A stretch of 17,475 bases of DNA from M55B120 sp965549355 (GTDB taxonomy: Bacteria; Actinomycetota; Humimicrobiia; Humimicrobiales; Humimicrobiaceae): positions 1-17,475 of the forward strand of contig CBEVGD010000028.1 of NCBI GenBank assembly GCA_965549355.1, in the 5' to 3' direction. The notes beneath the pieces were generated by a model. That model searched no databases and was not told where the DNA came from. It saw nothing but the letters and a program-made list of their open reading frames with translations. A program made the position numbers and the translations under genes. Shown here one piece after another: positions 8,489 through 14,237 of the stretch. The stretch's first letter is position 1, and the number at the start of each line of letters is the position of its first letter.

Positions 8489-8619
8489 TGATTTTTTACT
8501 TTTAAATATAAAATATTATTTACCAGAATAATGTAATTATAAAGAAATTCTAAATAATCACAAAATAGATTGTAGGTATAATTATGGTTCTAATTATAAT
8601 ATAAATGTTTCTTTACATT
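8489..8619. other. AT-rich gap with one inverted repeat
   Basis: No gene is seen here. The only structure is an 8-bp inverted repeat, TATAATTA-TGGTTC-TAATTATA, at 8577-8598. It has no following T-run, so it is not a clear terminator. Confidence 0.4.
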
Positions 8620-8855
8620 TTATTTTAAAATATCTTCCAGGGATGTTTTATATGCATGATAGTCGCTTTCAGAAAAAAGCACCATTTTTACCAGTTTTAT
8701 TTCCTGATGGCCATTTAAGAAATCAATAATAGTGTTAATCCTCCTCCCGGAGACAGGGCCCTGTTGGCAGCATTTACTATTGCTTCCGTCTCCTCCAGGG
8801 TAATATCTCCCACTGTGAGTTCAAGTACTGAATTGTTGATCTTGTATTCGGCCAT
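8620..8855 (-). pseudogene. Macrodomain (ADP-ribose-binding) gene with a large internal deletion
   Basis: Reading from the ATG at 8855, the N-terminus of a macrodomain is clear: LELTVGDIT, then EAIVNAANRALSPGGG, the adenine and ribose binding region. After GGG the frame runs into a stop within about ten codons. In another frame the characteristic C-terminal end follows directly (KLVKMVLFSESDYHAYKTSL, stopping at 8620-8622). An intact domain is about 150-180 residues; together these pieces give about 75, so the central glycine-rich loop and core are deleted and the frame is shifted. Macrodomains remove or bind ADP-ribose and often pair with ADP-ribosyltransferase toxins such as DarT. This copy cannot work. 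It lies downstream of the orphan Xre gene on the same strand. Confidence 0.75.
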
Positions 8856-8858
8856 TAT

Positions 8859-8961
8859 CTATAGGTTATTTACTTCTGTTTTTATTTTATCCTTTAAAAT
8901 GTGAATACCCTCCGGAATTAAGCTTGATAAACAGAGATCCGGTAGGTTTGACTTTTTCCAT
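8859..8961 (-). pseudogene. Frameshifted small ORF between the Xre gene and the macrodomain remnant
   Basis: Directly after the Xre stop there is a strong AGGAGG and then an ATG at 8961, so a second operon gene once began here. The ATG frame stops after 24 codons. An overlapping frame reads plausibly (LPDLCLSSLIPEGIHILKDK) and stops at 8859-8861, 3 nt before the macrodomain ATG. One frameshift near codon 4 would join the two. The family is not recognised, and the piece may be the stub of the lost toxin partner. Confidence 0.35.
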
Positions 8962-8979
8962 GGAGTTTAATTCCCTCCT

Positions 8980-9276
8980 TTATCCTGCTTTTGATTTAAA
9001 AGTTACCTCAAGCTCTGCATCCAGAACCTCAGCAACTTTCTTTAAGAATCTAAAGGAAGGATTGTAATTGCCGCTTTCCAATCTAGCAATACTGGGCTGC
9101 TTAGTATTTAATAGTTCAGCTAATTCATATTGGCTTATTTTCTTCTTTTTTCGCAATCTAATCAACTGAAGTATCATTTTATATTCCGGCCCCAAGTCAT
9201 CGTATTCCTTTTTAAGTTCTGGATCTTCGGCAAACCTTTTATCCATATATTCTTTTAAGTCCATTTTCTTTTCCAT
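8980..9276 (-). CDS. HigA-like Xre antitoxin, toxin partner absent or broken
   Basis: 98 residues. The N-terminal helix (MDKRFAEDPELKKEYDDLGP) and the linker EYKMILQLIRLRKKKKIS are typical of HigA-like antitoxins. They lead into a helix-turn-helix of the Xre/Cro class (SQYELAELLNTKQPSIARLE, then SGNYNPSFRFLKKVAEVL) and a short beta tail. The expected role is to bind a RelE/HigB toxin and repress the operon. The ATG at 9276 has GAAGG 9 nt upstream; a second in-frame ATG four codons on is possible. No HigB-type gene is seen upstream. Downstream there is only a frameshifted ORF and the macrodomain remnant, so the toxin is probably lost. The promoter holds three strong half-sites. Confidence 0.85.
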   Translation of the reverse strand: MEKKMDLKEYMDKRFAEDPELKKEYDDLGPEYKMILQLIRLRKKKKISQYELAELLNTKQPSIARLESGNYNPSFRFLKKVAEVLDAELEVTFKSKAG

Positions 9277-9294
9277 AAAATTCGACCTTCCACA

Positions 9295-9336
9295 TTATCA
9301 TATAAATATGATAACTTATACGTTATCATATTTCAA
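9295..9336 (-). promoter_or_regulatory. Promoter with triple TTATCATAT operator of the HigA-like gene
   Basis: The half-site TTATCATAT occurs at 9295-9303, inverted at 9306-9314, and again at 9323-9331. The second and third form perfect 10-bp arms (ATATGATAAC and GTTATCATAT) with a 6-bp spacer; the first and second form 9-bp arms with a 2-bp spacer. On the minus strand, TTGAAA (9331-9336), 17 bp and TATCAT (9308-9313) make the promoter, so the half-sites overlie the -10 and the spacer. Confidence 0.7.
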
Positions 9337-9364
9337 GCATTAATTTGTAATAATTAGCTGTAAT

Positions 9365-9382
9365 TAGATATCTGTATATCTA
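9365..9382. repeat. Short inverted repeat between divergent genes
   Basis: TAGATAT, four bases, then ATATCTA, in the gap between the minus-strand HigA-like gene and the plus-strand antitoxin. It is a perfect 7-bp arm pair without a T-run, possibly another operator site. Confidence 0.3.
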
Positions 9383-9410
9383 GTTGGTCACTATTAAGAA
9401 TTTGTATTTA

Positions 9411-9473
9411 GCGAATTTATTTGGTAACTTTATGCGAATATAATTTGTACTTTTTTGCGAATAATGTTATATT
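9411..9473 (+). promoter_or_regulatory. Promoter with three GCGAAT boxes at exact 23-bp steps
   Basis: GCGAAT occurs at 9411, 9434 and 9457, all in the same orientation, with a period of exactly 23 bp and TTTGTA/TTGGTA-like bases before each. Downstream, TTGTAC (9445-9450), 17 bp and TATATT (9468-9473) form a good promoter for the antitoxin gene at 9539. One box lies in the spacer and two lie upstream. Direct rather than inverted repeats set this operator apart from the others in the window. Confidence 0.55.
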
Positions 9474-9538
9474 TTAAACACTAACAAACAATATAAAAAA
9501 ACAACCAAAAGAGTATAGTCATTATTAATAAAGTAAGA

Positions 9539-9916
9539 GTGAGCAGTATAGTAAAAGAAAGATTATTTGGCCATACAGAACAGAAATTCTATGATAGTAA
9601 AGGCTATGTAAATTATTCTGAGCTGAAATCGTACCTGGGTTTAAAAGTTACAAATATTGCATATATTGTAGGTAGGACCACAAGATCATTAGAAAAGAAC
9701 TCCAGGTCTGAAAAAGTGCAAAAAGTACTCAGGAAAATAGTTTATATTCATGGACTATTGAAGAATATGACCAAAAATGAGTCCGAGATTCAATTATGGC
9801 TAAGGGCTCCAAATCCTGAATATAGCGGCTTATCGCCATTAGAAGTTATTTCTCAAGGGAAAATTGATTCCATTGTAGGCTATCTGGAAGATATAAAGAA
9901 AGGGGCCTCTGCTTAA
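9539..9916 (+). CDS. MbcA/ParS/Xre-type antitoxin (DUF2384-like C-terminus) with truncated RES partner
   Basis: 125 residues. The C-terminal half (KNESEIQLWLRAPNPEYSG, then LSPLEVISQGKIDSIVGYL) matches the toxin-binding domain of RES/MbcT-type antitoxins: a W-L-x-x-P-N segment, a G-x-x-P-L-E motif and a final helix. The N-terminal half is a helical DNA-binding region (VNYSELKSYLGLKVTNIAYI). The start is read as GTG at 9539 with only a weak ribosome binding site. Its TAA overlaps by one base the ATG of a short stub that resembles a RES toxin N-terminus. It probably once neutralised that toxin by blocking its NAD site (family knowledge). It differs in sequence from the second antitoxin of this class at 14238-14624. 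Confidence 0.75.
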   Translation: MSSIVKERLFGHTEQKFYDSKGYVNYSELKSYLGLKVTNIAYIVGRTTRSLEKNSRSEKVQKVLRKIVYIHGLLKNMTKNESEIQLWLRAPNPEYSGLSPLEVISQGKIDSIVGYLEDIKKGASA

Positions 9917-10020
9917 TGAAATCTCCAGAAGTATTTAATAATATTCTCAAGCAGCTACCAAGAATTTCTATCAGTGCTTGCTATTCAACATTAGACACTT
10001 TCGTAGTTTTGATTTATTGC
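9916..10020 (+). pseudogene. Truncated RES-domain toxin stub
   Basis: A 34-codon frame starts at an ATG overlapping the antitoxin stop by one base. Its beginning (KSPEVFNNILKQLPRISISA) looks like the lead-in of RES proteins that accompany DUF2384 antitoxins, just before the conserved Tyr-Arg. It then departs into unrelated sequence and stops. None of the R, E or S catalytic residues remains. The position and one-base overlap are those of a toxin gene. A deletion that removed the rest is the simplest reading. Confidence 0.5.
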
Positions 10021-10048
10021 TAAAAAATTCTATAATATGATAGAATTT
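10009..10048 (+). promoter_or_regulatory. Promoter and inverted-repeat operator of the Panacea operon
   Basis: TTGATT (10009-10014), 16 bp and TATAAT (10031-10036) form a promoter. A perfect 9-bp inverted repeat, AAATTCTAT (10025-10033) and ATAGAATTT (10040-10048), straddles the -10. There is no T-run, so an operator is more likely than a terminator. Confidence 0.6.
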
Positions 10049-10097
10049 CCTATAAAGAATTAATAAACCAGCATAATGAAAGGAGTAGTAAATTAGG

Positions 10098-10658
10098 GTG
10101 ATAGCATATAAAAAAGAGAAACTAGAAAATGCTATGTGTTATTTTGCTGCCGAACATCACAATAAAACAGAAAGATATTTATCACAGACAATATTGTTTA
10201 AGTATTTAGCCTATTTGGATTTTATGAGTTTAAAGGATACTGGTAGGCCATCCCTCGAACTTGAGTATAAGGCTATGGATAATGGACCTGTTCCACACAG
10301 CTTATACAACAAAAGAAGAAATTATAAAACAAGTATGGTTGAATTTGTTTCAAGAGGCGGTAATAAATTCATAATAAAACCAAAAAACAATTCAAATTTA
10401 GATTATTTTTCAAGATATGAAATAAGAAAAATGGATGAATTGCTTTCAAAATATGCGGACCCGGGTATTACCGAAAAAGAAATATCAGAAAAAATTTGTA
10501 ATGACAGCCATGAAGAAATTAGAGCCTGGGAAATTGCATACACAAAAAAGCATAATTCAATAATGAATTATGAAGATACTTTTGGCAAAGATATACTTAA
10601 CAAAGATGAAAAGGACCTCTCGTTAGCAGAAGAAAAATTTTTAAACTATAAATATTAA
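10098..10658 (+). CDS. Panacea (DUF4065/SocA-like) antitoxin
   Basis: 186 residues. The Panacea signature is clear: LSQTILFKYLAYLDF (28-42), then GRPSLELEYKAMDNGPVPHS (49-68), which carries the G-R-P-x-x-x-x-x-Y-x-A-x-x-x-G-P-V-P core. The rest is helical and charged. Panacea domains occur in antitoxins that neutralise many unrelated toxins, usually encoded next door; SocA, a related protein, delivers its toxin to ClpXP. The start is GTG at 10098 with AGGAG at 10081-10085, about 12 nt upstream. It is followed after 3 nt by an unassigned 149-aa gene. The promoter carries an inverted repeat over the -10. The antitoxin role is inferred from family and arrangement. Confidence 0.85.
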   Translation: MIAYKKEKLENAMCYFAAEHHNKTERYLSQTILFKYLAYLDFMSLKDTGRPSLELEYKAMDNGPVPHSLYNKRRNYKTSMVEFVSRGGNKFIIKPKNNSNLDYFSRYEIRKMDELLSKYADPGITEKEISEKICNDSHEEIRAWEIAYTKKHNSIMNYEDTFGKDILNKDEKDLSLAEEKFLNYKY

Positions 10659-10661
10659 TAG

Positions 10662-11111
10662 ATGGATATTGGATCAGTTTTTAAGTGGGATGGTTACCCT
10701 AAACAAAAAGATGGCAAATTAAAAGCAAGATGGTTTATATATCTTGGTTTAAGTAGTATTCTTTCAAATCCGCAAAATGTTTTTTTATTACCCTCAACAA
10801 CACAAACAGAACTATATGAAAAGGGTAACAGAAGACAAAATCATAAGAAAATAAAAAGATTTAAAAGAGGAAGTTGCGGTTTTGAAGATAAATCAATTGT
10901 GGATATACATTTCTTTGAAAATAATTGGATATTGCATGAATTCAATAAATACAGTAGCAACATGGAAGTGAAGGGCAAAGTTTCTAGTAATATTTTAATG
11001 CAATTATATGGTTTAATTTTAACAGATTATTATATTGAAAAAATCATTATCGTAGACATCAGGAGAAACCTTAACAGTATTGGAATATCTAATTTGAAAA
11101 AACCAAATTAA
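10662..11111 (+). CDS. Putative toxin paired with Panacea antitoxin; possible MazF/PemK-like fold
   Basis: 149 residues, not matched to a named family with confidence. It begins 3 nt after the Panacea gene, without a clear Shine-Dalgarno sequence, so translation is probably coupled. The N-terminus is GSVFKWDGYPKQKDGKLKAR, then WFIYLGLSS and NVFLLPSTTQTELYEKG; later come CGFEDKSIVDIHFFENNWI, VKGKVSSNILMQLYGLIL and IIIVDIRRN. The order resembles the SH3-like barrel of MazF/PemK: a G-x-V/I-F start, a K-x-R then strand, a loop with S/T-T-x-T, a D-containing strand, and a G-x-[VL]-S-x-x-I-L helix. That is a pattern judgement, not a proven match. It is basic overall, with no signal peptide or membrane segment, which fits a cytosolic RNA-acting toxin. 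Confidence 0.6.
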   Translation: MDIGSVFKWDGYPKQKDGKLKARWFIYLGLSSILSNPQNVFLLPSTTQTELYEKGNRRQNHKKIKRFKRGSCGFEDKSIVDIHFFENNWILHEFNKYSSNMEVKGKVSSNILMQLYGLILTDYYIEKIIIVDIRRNLNSIGISNLKKPN

Positions 11112-11176
11112 ACAGATTGAATTGGTGAGCTGCCAGGCTGAAAGGTAGAGCCTTCACCAGTTATAAAAATATCCAC
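11108..11176 (-). pseudogene. Stub of a small protein of the KYIFIT type (copy C)
   Basis: Read on the minus strand, this stretch gives DIFITGEGSTFQPGSSP and then a stop that overlaps the end of the toxin gene on the other strand. It aligns with the small ORF at 12153-12266 (KYIFITDEGFTFH) and shares the DNA AGTTATAAAAATAT (11159-11172). No start codon with a ribosome binding site is present. It looks like a remnant of a short gene family seen three times in the window. Confidence 0.4.
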
Positions 11177-11228
11177 CAAAATTAAGTATGCTATGCAGAG
11201 GCTCGGCGGATCCCGCCTTCCTACTTTC

Positions 11229-11507
11229 TCATTTGTATACATCATCATGAATACCTACATTTATAGGTATAATTTCTTTTCCAGAGATCAATAACTCCAG
11301 AGTTATCCTGAATGATAAATTAATTGAAACAGCAAATAACTCGCTTAGTTTCCCGGATAATCCATGGAGCTTAAGGGAAGGATGAAAAGGATTCAGCTCA
11401 AGAAGTTTTAGTGTTTTCTCATACTGTCCCATTAATTGAGGATATTTTTTTACAAATTTCCCTGCACGCCTGATATAACTTTTTGTATAGATGATTTTAT
11501 ATTTCAT
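11229..11507 (-). CDS. relE: RelE/StbE-family toxin
   Basis: 92 residues, a normal length for RelE/ParE-superfamily toxins. The pattern is typical: KYKIIYTKSYIRRAGKFVKK at the N-terminus, LKLHGLSGKLSELFAVSINL in the middle, then SFRITLEL with the conserved Arg (about 67) and the end VGIHDDVYK, equivalent to I-G-x-H-D-x-V-Y. RelE toxins cut mRNA in the ribosome, while ParE relatives poison gyrase. The HDDVYK ending favours the RelE/StbE mRNA interferase group. Its ATG overlaps the antitoxin stop by 4 nt (11504-11507), giving coupled translation. The middle of this gene is the source or sister of two broken copies at 13547-13681 and 15167-15271. Confidence 0.9.
   Translation of the reverse strand: MKYKIIYTKSYIRRAGKFVKKYPQLMGQYEKTLKLLELNPFHPSLKLHGLSGKLSELFAVSINLSFRITLELLISGKEIIPINVGIHDDVYK
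11282..11348. repeat. 67-bp repeat, copy within the intact relE
   Basis: These 67 bases, beginning CAGAGATCAATAAC and ending CTCGCTTAG, are identical to 15205-15271. They encode codons for LSELF through LELLIS of the toxin. Confidence 0.9.
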
Positions 11508-11761
11508 AAATTCTTTTTTAACCGTTTTATATGATCACCCACGCTTTCTATTATAAAGTTTCCTTTCTCGATATCCTTCCTTGCCTCTATGATAGCTGCA
11601 TTCAATTCATATTCCCGGTACTGATTATATTTTTCCATACCTATTATTACATACTTGCTTTTGCCCCTGACAGTAATTATAGTTTCTTCATCTTTACCGA
11701 CCTTATCTTCCAATAAGGACACTCCTTTTTTCTTTAGTTCATTGGCTGTTATAAAAGCCAT
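11504..11761 (-). CDS. Phd/YefM-type antitoxin of the RelE pair
   Basis: 85 residues. The N-terminal half (FITANELKKKGVSLLED, then ETIITVRGKSKYVIIGMEKY) matches Phd/YefM-type antitoxins, which fold as a dimeric DNA-binding domain. The C-terminal half (AAIIEARKDIEKGNFIIESV) is the helical toxin-wrapping tail. It should bind the RelE-like toxin encoded 4 nt inside its end and repress the operon. The ATG at 11761 has AGAGGTG 5-6 nt upstream. The promoter is nearly perfect and carries repeated AGTATTA half-sites. Confidence 0.85.
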   Translation of the reverse strand: MAFITANELKKKGVSLLEDKVGKDEETIITVRGKSKYVIIGMEKYNQYREYELNAAIIEARKDIEKGNFIIESVGDHIKRLKKNL

Positions 11762-11781
11762 AGTTCACCTCTTATTCCTCA

Positions 11782-11829
11782 TAATACTTTTAATAGTATT
11801 ATTATAAGTATTATATATAATACTGTCAA
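11782..11829 (-). promoter_or_regulatory. Consensus promoter with palindromic operators of the Phd-RelE operon
   Basis: On the minus strand, TTGACA (11824-11829), exactly 17 bp and TATAAT (11801-11806) form a consensus sigma-70 promoter. An 18-bp perfect palindrome, AGTATTATATATAATACT (11807-11824), fills the spacer. A second inverted repeat, TAATACT-N6-AGTATTA (11782-11801), covers the start region. Four AGTATTA half-sites in all suggest tight repression of a strong promoter. Confidence 0.85.
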
Positions 11830-11890
11830 TTAAATTGATTCAGCTGAGAAAAACGCTGGCAGAAAAGCATTTAAAGACCCGGTCTTTTCC

Positions 11891-12097
11891 TTAATTCATC
11901 GGCATTAAAAACCTCTGAATATTGCCGCCTCCGGGATCTTGCTCCAGATGAGTATTCTTATTTTCATAGTCATCTATAAGGTCGATCACTTTTTGTTTCC
12001 CTGCATCTGTTTTTATGGCTTCAAGGGGTGTCTTATGTATTTTACAATCCAAAAATGTACCAAATTCCAATCGAAAACTGTGCCACTTATCTATAAT
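11891..12097 (-). pseudogene. Start-less open frame, weakly ankyrin-like remnant
   Basis: The 11830-12262 gap holds this 68-codon open frame and the small ORF at 12153-12266. The frame has no start codon near its 5' end. It contains HKTPLEAIKTDAGKQKVIDL and then IDDYENKN. The T-P-L-x-A ... V-I-x-L-I pattern is like an ankyrin repeat, though too short to be sure. It ends at a TAA at 11891. Most likely it is the 3' end of a lost gene. Confidence 0.35.
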
Positions 12098-12152
12098 TTA
12101 TTCTGATTTTTATATTATATTAATTTTTCTGTAGACTTATGTGACTTTTTCA

Positions 12153-12266
12153 TCAAAGCATATCCTGTGCTTCTTCCACCCTCCGGTAATTTATATGAAA
12201 TGTAAAACCTTCATCAGTTATAAAAATATATTTTTTTATTTTGGCGCTTATTGTTTTTAATTTCAT
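12153..12266 (-). CDS. 37-codon ORF coupled to the ATPase gene (KYIFIT type, copy A)
   Basis: The ATG at 12266 overlaps the ATPase stop in an ATGA junction, which is typical of coupled genes. The peptide begins MKLKTISAKIKKYIFITDEG, continues FTFHINYRR, and ends at tandem TGA TGA codons. The KKYIFITDEGFTF part recurs in two stubs at 11108-11176 and 14698-14720, and resembles the start of a small-protein family with an E-G-x-T-F/Y-Q-P motif. The last part differs, so this may be a truncated member rather than a working gene. Its function is unknown. Confidence 0.4.
   Translation of the reverse strand: MKLKTISAKIKKYIFITDEGFTFHINYRRVEEAQDML
12216..12238. repeat. 23-bp repeat shared with 14698-14720
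   Basis: The block that reads AGTTATAAAAATATA plus a T-run and a final A on the plus strand is identical to 14698-14720; its first 14 bases recur at 11159-11172. On the minus strand it encodes KKYIFIT in each case. Confidence 0.65.
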
Positions 12267-13462
12267 TTCATCCACTTTTCAATTGGACTTGTAAGAAATT
12301 CATCAATAGCGATTCCCTGTCCGCCAACCAGAAGCTGGCGTTTTACCCTGAAGGTCTTACAAAATTCTTCCATTCCTTCTAAGGTATACTCCTTTTTGCC
12401 GCTTTTAACTTCAATAGCAACCAATGTCTTGCCGGATTGAAGGACAAAATCAACTTCCCGATTTCGATTCAGCCAATAATAAACATTAATGCCTTTACCT
12501 TTTGAGTCATTAACCAGATGAGCACCTACTGCTGATTCTGTCAATCTCCCCCAATACTGACGGTCATATATAGCTTCTTTATAGGAAATACCCGATAATG
12601 CTGACATTAAGGCGGTATTTAATACAATCAGTTTCGGACTTGAGCTTCTTTTGCGATGTGTTTCCCCTGCGTATTTTTCAAGACCGCTAAGCAAACCGGC
12701 ATCGTTTAGCAACTCAAGATAATGTGCAAGTGTTGTAGTATTGCCTGCGTCCTGCAATTGTCCTATCATTTTCTGATATGAAAGAATCCGGCCGGAATAT
12801 TCACAGCCAAGATGAAATAGCCTTCTCAGCAAAGCGGGCTTATCAACTCTTGTCATTAGCAGAATATCCCTGGAGATGGTTGTCTCAATAAGTGAATCTA
12901 AAATATATTGTCTCCATCGCTGCCTGTCTATTATCAATCTCGCAGCACCTGGATAGCCCCCAAAATAAATATATTTTTCAAGAGCTATATCAAAGCAATC
13001 TCTCATTTCAGCAAATGACCAGTGCATGACCGGTATAGTTTCAAATCTGCCTGCCAGACTTTCTGTTAATCCTTTTTGCATCAATAGAGGGGATGAACCT
13101 AAGAGAATTACTTTGAGATTTGTTTTGTTTGTGGTGTCTTCATCCCAGAGTCTTTTTACAGTTTCTGACCAGCCTGAGACTTTCTGCACCTCATCAATAA
13201 TCAACAGGGCAACAGATTTTTTTTCTTCTGCTATTTTTAGCCTTGCAATATCCCACTGTTGATTTAACCAGGATCTATCCCGAAGAGTAGGTTCATCTGC
13301 CGAAGCATAATGGATAGGTGATTTATAGTCATTTATAATTTGTCTGGCCAGAGTAGTTTTTCCAACCTGTCTGGGGCCGGCCAGGACCTGGATAAATTGC
13401 CGTTTTTCTTTTATTCGTTTTAGAATTTTGCTATAAATCGGTCTTTTATATTCTTTAGTCAT
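12263..13462 (-). CDS. AAA+ ATPase with DUF4143 C-terminus
   Basis: 399 residues, the usual size of this family. The N-terminal ATPase shows Walker A (GPRQVGKTT, 29-37), Walker B (LLIIDEVQ, 86-93), a sensor region (VILLGSSPLLM, 118-128) and LAGRFETIPVMHWSFAEM. The C-terminal DUF4143 part ends in a restriction-endonuclease-like core: NREVDFVLQSG (334-344) and AIEVKSGKK (349-357), with Asp338, Glu351 and Lys353 in the right order. These proteins are widespread in accessory DNA, and their substrate is not established. The ATG at 13462 has AAAGG 8 nt upstream. The promoter holds a perfect 12-bp inverted repeat over the -10, suggesting regulation. A 37-codon ORF overlaps its stop. The family call is sure, the role is not. 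Confidence 0.92.
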   Translation of the reverse strand: MTKEYKRPIYSKILKRIKEKRQFIQVLAGPRQVGKTTLARQIINDYKSPIHYASADEPTLRDRSWLNQQWDIARLKIAEEKKSVALLIIDEVQKVSGWSETVKRLWDEDTTNKTNLKVILLGSSPLLMQKGLTESLAGRFETIPVMHWSFAEMRDCFDIALEKYIYFGGYPGAARLIIDRQRWRQYILDSLIETTISRDILLMTRVDKPALLRRLFHLGCEYSGRILSYQKMIGQLQDAGNTTTLAHYLELLNDAGLLSGLEKYAGETHRKRSSSPKLIVLNTALMSALSGISYKEAIYDRQYWGRLTESAVGAHLVNDSKGKGINVYYWLNRNREVDFVLQSGKTLVAIEVKSGKKEYTLEGMEEFCKTFRVKRQLLVGGQGIAIDEFLTSPIEKWMK

Positions 13463-13487
13463 AGGACAAACCTTTACAATTTACTCA

Positions 13488-13529
13488 ATACTATGAGTAA
13501 TTATACTCATAGTATATGAATAATTGCAA
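13488..13529 (-). promoter_or_regulatory. Promoter with perfect 12-bp inverted repeat before the DUF4143 ATPase
   Basis: ATACTATGAGTA (13488-13499), ATTA, then TACTCATAGTAT (13504-13515) is a perfect inverted repeat. On the minus strand, TTGCAA (13524-13529), 18 bp and TATAAT (13500-13505) form a promoter whose -10 fills the centre of the repeat. A third partial copy, TACTCA, lies at 13483-13488. Confidence 0.65.
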
Positions 13530-13546
13530 GAAAATAACTTATATAT

Positions 13547-13681
13547 TTACTTTTTTAATTTGTACACATCATCATGAATACCTACATCTATGGGTATGAT
13601 TTCTTTTTCAGAGATAAGTAGCTCCAGAGTTATCCTGAATGATACATTAATTGAAAAAGTAAAGAACTCTATCAAGAAGGC
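13547..13681 (-). pseudogene. RelE toxin C-terminal fragment (diverged copy)
   Basis: The minus strand reads FSINVSFRITLELLISEKEI, then IPIDVGIHDDVYKLKK and a stop at 13547-13549. This matches the end of the intact RelE at 11229-11507 with a few substitutions and a four-residue longer tail. Everything upstream of about the LSELF position is missing; the fragment begins next to the RES stop codon. It is a decayed second toxin, more diverged than the 15167-15271 copy. Confidence 0.8.
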
Positions 13682-14212
13682 TTAAAATAATTTCTTATTT
13701 GATAATATTTTTACATAGGAATTATTTTTAAAATTATCCTCATACAAAACTATTGCTTTTCCTAATCCCGTAGCAGATGGAACAATAATTGCCTCATACC
13801 CTGATTCATGAGCAGATTTAGCAATACTATTCGGTATAATTACTGTCTTTGGAACTTGTCCTTTACCAGATATTAGTTGTTCTTTTTCTATATTTAATTT
13901 TATAAGATTGCCTGGATCTGTGAGATCTAAGACTTTACTTAGAGATATTTGCAATTCTACAAGCCTATATTCCTTTGCAGGAGTTTTACCGGCATATACT
14001 CTTCTAATTTCTTCCCGGCACAATTTTTGGTTTTCTCCTAAATACAGTCCCCCAAACTCTCCTTTTATATGCCATCTTCCATTGGCATATTTATAATTTT
14101 CTGTATTTAATGCGGGTATGCCCTTTTCAAATCCATGAAAATATATTTTCTTAAGAGAGCTTGGAGATATATTTTTTAATCCATCTTTGAAATCTATAAG
14201 ATTATCTGCCAT
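13682..14212 (-). CDS. RES-domain toxin
   Basis: 176 residues from the ATG at 14212; an in-frame TTG two codons upstream is possible, and neither has a strong ribosome binding site. The RES residues are present in order: Arg in NGRWHIKG (about 45), Glu in LCREEIRR (about 67-68) and Ser in IIVPSATG (about 141). The Tyr of GLYLGENQ is also typical. RES toxins such as MbcT consume NAD+ and are blocked by an Xre-DUF2384 antitoxin, which is encoded 25 nt upstream here. The intervening IKLNIEKEQLISGKGQVPKT replaces the usual Trp/Pro-rich loop, so this is a divergent member. The pairing with 14238-14624 makes the call firm. Confidence 0.85.
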   Translation of the reverse strand: MADNLIDFKDGLKNISPSSLKKIYFHGFEKGIPALNTENYKYANGRWHIKGEFGGLYLGENQKLCREEIRRVYAGKTPAKEYRLVELQISLSKVLDLTDPGNLIKLNIEKEQLISGKGQVPKTVIIPNSIAKSAHESGYEAIIVPSATGLGKAIVLYEDNFKNNSYVKILSNKKLF

Positions 14213-14237
14213 AAACAATTTATATGAAATACACTAT

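Noticed and set aside
9411..9462. GCGAAT repeats as a CRISPR array or replication origin
   Set aside because: Only six bases are conserved in three units with no spacer structure, and no replication gene is present.
11205..11217. GGCGG-ATC-CCGCC hairpin near the relE stop
   Set aside because: The stem is short and no T-run follows on either strand, so a terminator is not supported.
11891..12097. A transposase remnant as the source of the start-less frame
   Set aside because: No DDE motif or terminal inverted repeat could be seen; a weak ankyrin-like pattern fits slightly better.
13488..13515. The perfect inverted repeat as a transcription terminator
   Set aside because: It has no T-run, encloses a -10 element and lies just upstream of a gene, which fits an operator better.
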